This document shows positions 62,276 through 64,000 of a stretch of DNA of 64,000 nt, one piece after another (position 1 is the first letter of the stretch; each line of letters starts with the position of its first letter). The notes under the pieces were generated by a model. That model saw only the letters and a list, made by a program, of their open reading frames with translations. It was not told where the DNA came from and ran no database searches. Source of the stretch: Rebecca billardiae RCC1528 (Eukaryota; Haptophyta). Both the position numbers and the translations under genes were made by a program. The stretch lies in assembly GCA_965240325.2 (NCBI GenBank), contig OZ251251.1:1-64000 (forward strand). The letters run 5' to 3'.

Positions 62276-62392
62276 GCGCGCGTCGTGCTCCTTCTGGCGA
62301 TCCGGTGTTACGATACGCTGATGATGCTGCAGGGGTTGCCTGGGGCCGCCAGTCGCCACGCGGGGGGCAGGGCGGCGAGGCAGCGCCCGCCC
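62268..62392. repeat. 125-bp direct repeat, copy 1
   Basis: Identical by eye to 62937-63061, 669 bp away in the same orientation, from ATAACCGCGCGCGCGTCGTG to CAGCGCCCGCCC. It begins where the RCC1 spacer homology ends. Confidence 0.9.
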
Positions 62393-63640
62393 GCAGCGCC
62401 CCGCTCCCCCCCCGTGGACGCTGACTCAAGCCGCACCCACCCCAGCGCGGCGATCCCACGCCAGGGAGGGCGGGCGGGAGGCGGAGGAGCGCCGCTGGCT
62501 GTCCGTGAGTGTGCCGGCGCCGCCGCGGCCTGCCGCCCGGGGGCCCCGGGCCCGGGCGGGGCCGCTGTGCTCAGGCGTCGGCCGGGGCAGGGTGCGCCGG
62601 GGGGCAGTCGCGGCGGAAGCGGTCGACTGCACGACGTGGGCTGCCCTGACCGGCCCCGAAGGTGCGCCTGTCACGCCGAGGGTCGGCCCGCCTGCAGGTA
62701 CGCTCACTTTCCGCTTGGTACCCGCGCCGCAAAGGCGAGCTGCTTCCGACTCACATCTCGTCGCCGTCCGGTCACTCCGGCGATGCCGCTGCGAGCGCCG
62801 AGCCCGCGTCCGGCCGGGTACCCCCACCTAGCGGGGAGGGGCACGGGCGGCGGCGGAGCAGCGACGCGGCAGTCATAACGCGATAACCGCCGCGGACTGC
62901 CAAACCCACCACTCCCGTCGCGTCGGCCATCGCCCCATAACCGCGCGCGCGTCGTGCTCCTTCTGGCGATCCGGTGTTACGATACGCTGATGATGCTGCA
63001 GGGGTTGCCTGGGGCCGCCAGTCGCCACGCGGGGGGCAGGGCGGCGAGGCAGCGCCCGCCCAAAGGGGCGCAGCGCCAGGCGCCACGCCGGCATGGCCGG
63101 CGTCGGCCGGCGCGGCCGAGGCCAGGCCCGGCCCCGACCCCCAGAGGCGCAGCGCCCTGCCCACCACTCCACAGCACGCCGCCGGCGCTTGGCCGCTGCG
63201 CGGCGGGTTTGGCCGCTGCGCGGCGGGTGGCGTGACGCCCCCTCCAGAGCGCTCAGCCCTTCCCAGAGGTCGCCGAGAGCCCGGCAGCGACCTTCCGAGC
63301 AGTGGGGTAACCTGCCCGTCGTCGCGCGCCGGCACCGGCCAGGCGAGGCGCTGCAGGTGACCAGCAGGCCATGCGCCGTCCACTCGCCCGAAATCGCCCA
63401 GCAGCACGCGCGCACCGCCGCCGAGGCCGCCGGCCGGCAAGAGCGCATACGCCCGAGCTGCCGCGGCACACGCCCGAGCCGCCAAGAGGCTCAGGTATCG
63501 ACGCCGGTTCGCCGACAACGTCGTCAATCACGCCCCGGCCGCAGACACCACGTGCGCCCATGAAAGCGCGCCGAAAAATGTGTGCGAGACGACGCGCACG
63601 GATGGTGATGGTCGCGCGGCGCACGCATGATGGTCGCGCG
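62393..63640. other. GC-rich sequence without a supported gene
   Basis: Frames of 100-250 codons exist on both strands but are Arg/Ala/Pro-rich and lack domain-like segments. A local doublet GGCCGCTGCGCGGCGGGT is at about 63192-63230. No RNA gene is recognised. Confidence 0.5.
62937..63061. repeat. 125-bp direct repeat, copy 2
   Basis: Second copy of 62268-62392. Identity this high over 125 bp suggests a recent duplication, or terminal repeats bounding the 669-bp segment. Confidence 0.9.
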
Positions 63641-63644
63641 CGCG

Positions 63645-63825
63645 TGATGATCGGCGCATGATGATCGGTGCGCGCGCATGACGGCGCGCACGAATGATGA
63701 TCGGCACAAGCGCATGATGATCGGCACGCACGCATGATGATCGGAGCGCGCGCATGATGAACTGATGATCGGCACATAATGATCGGTGCGCGCGCATGAC
63801 CGTGCGCGCGCGTGACGATCACGCC
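63645..63825. repeat. Degenerate tandem repeat of about 24 bp
   Basis: The phrase GCATGATGATCGGCGC/ACGCGC recurs about eight times with variable CG-rich spacers. It is followed to the window end by GGAA-rich sequence (63885-64000). Non-coding minisatellite-like DNA. Confidence 0.8.
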
Positions 63826-64000
63826 CAGCGGCTCGAAGATAGACGATGAGCGCCATCACGCTCGAGCGAAGCAGAAGGTGATGAGTGAGGAAGATGGAAC
63901 AGGAATGAGGGAAAGGAACGCGCGGTGCGTGACGGGAAGGATCAGGTGCGCCCGGCGCGAGGGATGGAACACGTGTAGTAGGAACGAAACGGAACGGAAA

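Noticed and set aside
63645-63825. CRISPR-like array from evenly spaced GATGATCGG repeats
   Set aside because: Repeats are short and degenerate, spacers are near-identical CG-rich strings, and the genome is eukaryotic; it is a minisatellite.

Overview
This is a eukaryotic nuclear window with extreme GC content in the coding parts and clearly lower GC in several intergenic stretches. The genes have short introns, most with the donor GTGCG and a CAG acceptor. The gene set points to a photosynthetic flagellate: a sperm-tail PG/LRR protein of ciliary type, and a HAD-fold protein of the plastid family behind a signal-peptide-like leader. A GC-rich unicellular alga, perhaps a haptophyte, fits best. 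That is inference; no marker rRNA or organelle gene is present.

Layout. 1-2,782: no gene, but a 212-bp tandem repeat and a dispersed repeat pair. 2,783-8,220 (minus): a large low-complexity polyQ protein with one GC-AG intron, divergent from a three-exon STPG/LRR gene (8,488-10,215). 10,462-12,429: a protein with an N-terminal acylation motif. 12,984-14,453 (minus): an F-box-like/RCC1 gene, divergent from a gene for a probable secreted protein. 16,537-20,203: mostly non-genic, with a low-GC island and possible gene remains. 20,204-25,592 (minus): a five-exon RING-finger gene. 26,307-28,373 (minus): the HAD-like protein, divergent from a ten-exon nuclear cap-binding protein gene (NCBP1/CBP80, 28,717-33,369). 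33,620-35,506: a repeat-motif protein. 36,240-36,707 (minus): a small protein. 36,885-38,426: a second dispersed RCC1 gene. 38,924-47,836: a fifteen-exon gene in which a cysteine-desulfurase-like domain is fused to a TtcA-type PP-loop tRNA-thiolation domain. 50,220-59,418 (minus): a tandem array of five F-box-like/RCC1 genes in units of about 1.92-1.97 kb. Its upstream end is interrupted by a LINE-like fragment of about 2.6 kb (RNase H plus zinc-knuckle reading frame, one internal TAG). 62,126-64,000: the resumed array spacer and then simple and direct repeats, with no gene seen.

The most notable system is the desulfurase-thiolase fusion. All 15 exons keep phase and sum to 6,246 bases, an exact multiple of three, so sulfur mobilisation from cysteine and tRNA thiolation would sit in one polypeptide. 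Second is the RCC1 family: seven members in 64 kb, five in tandem, with a mosaic pattern of similarity that suggests gene conversion. All exon boundaries were placed by eye from reading frame, splice signals and family conservation; no RNA evidence was available.
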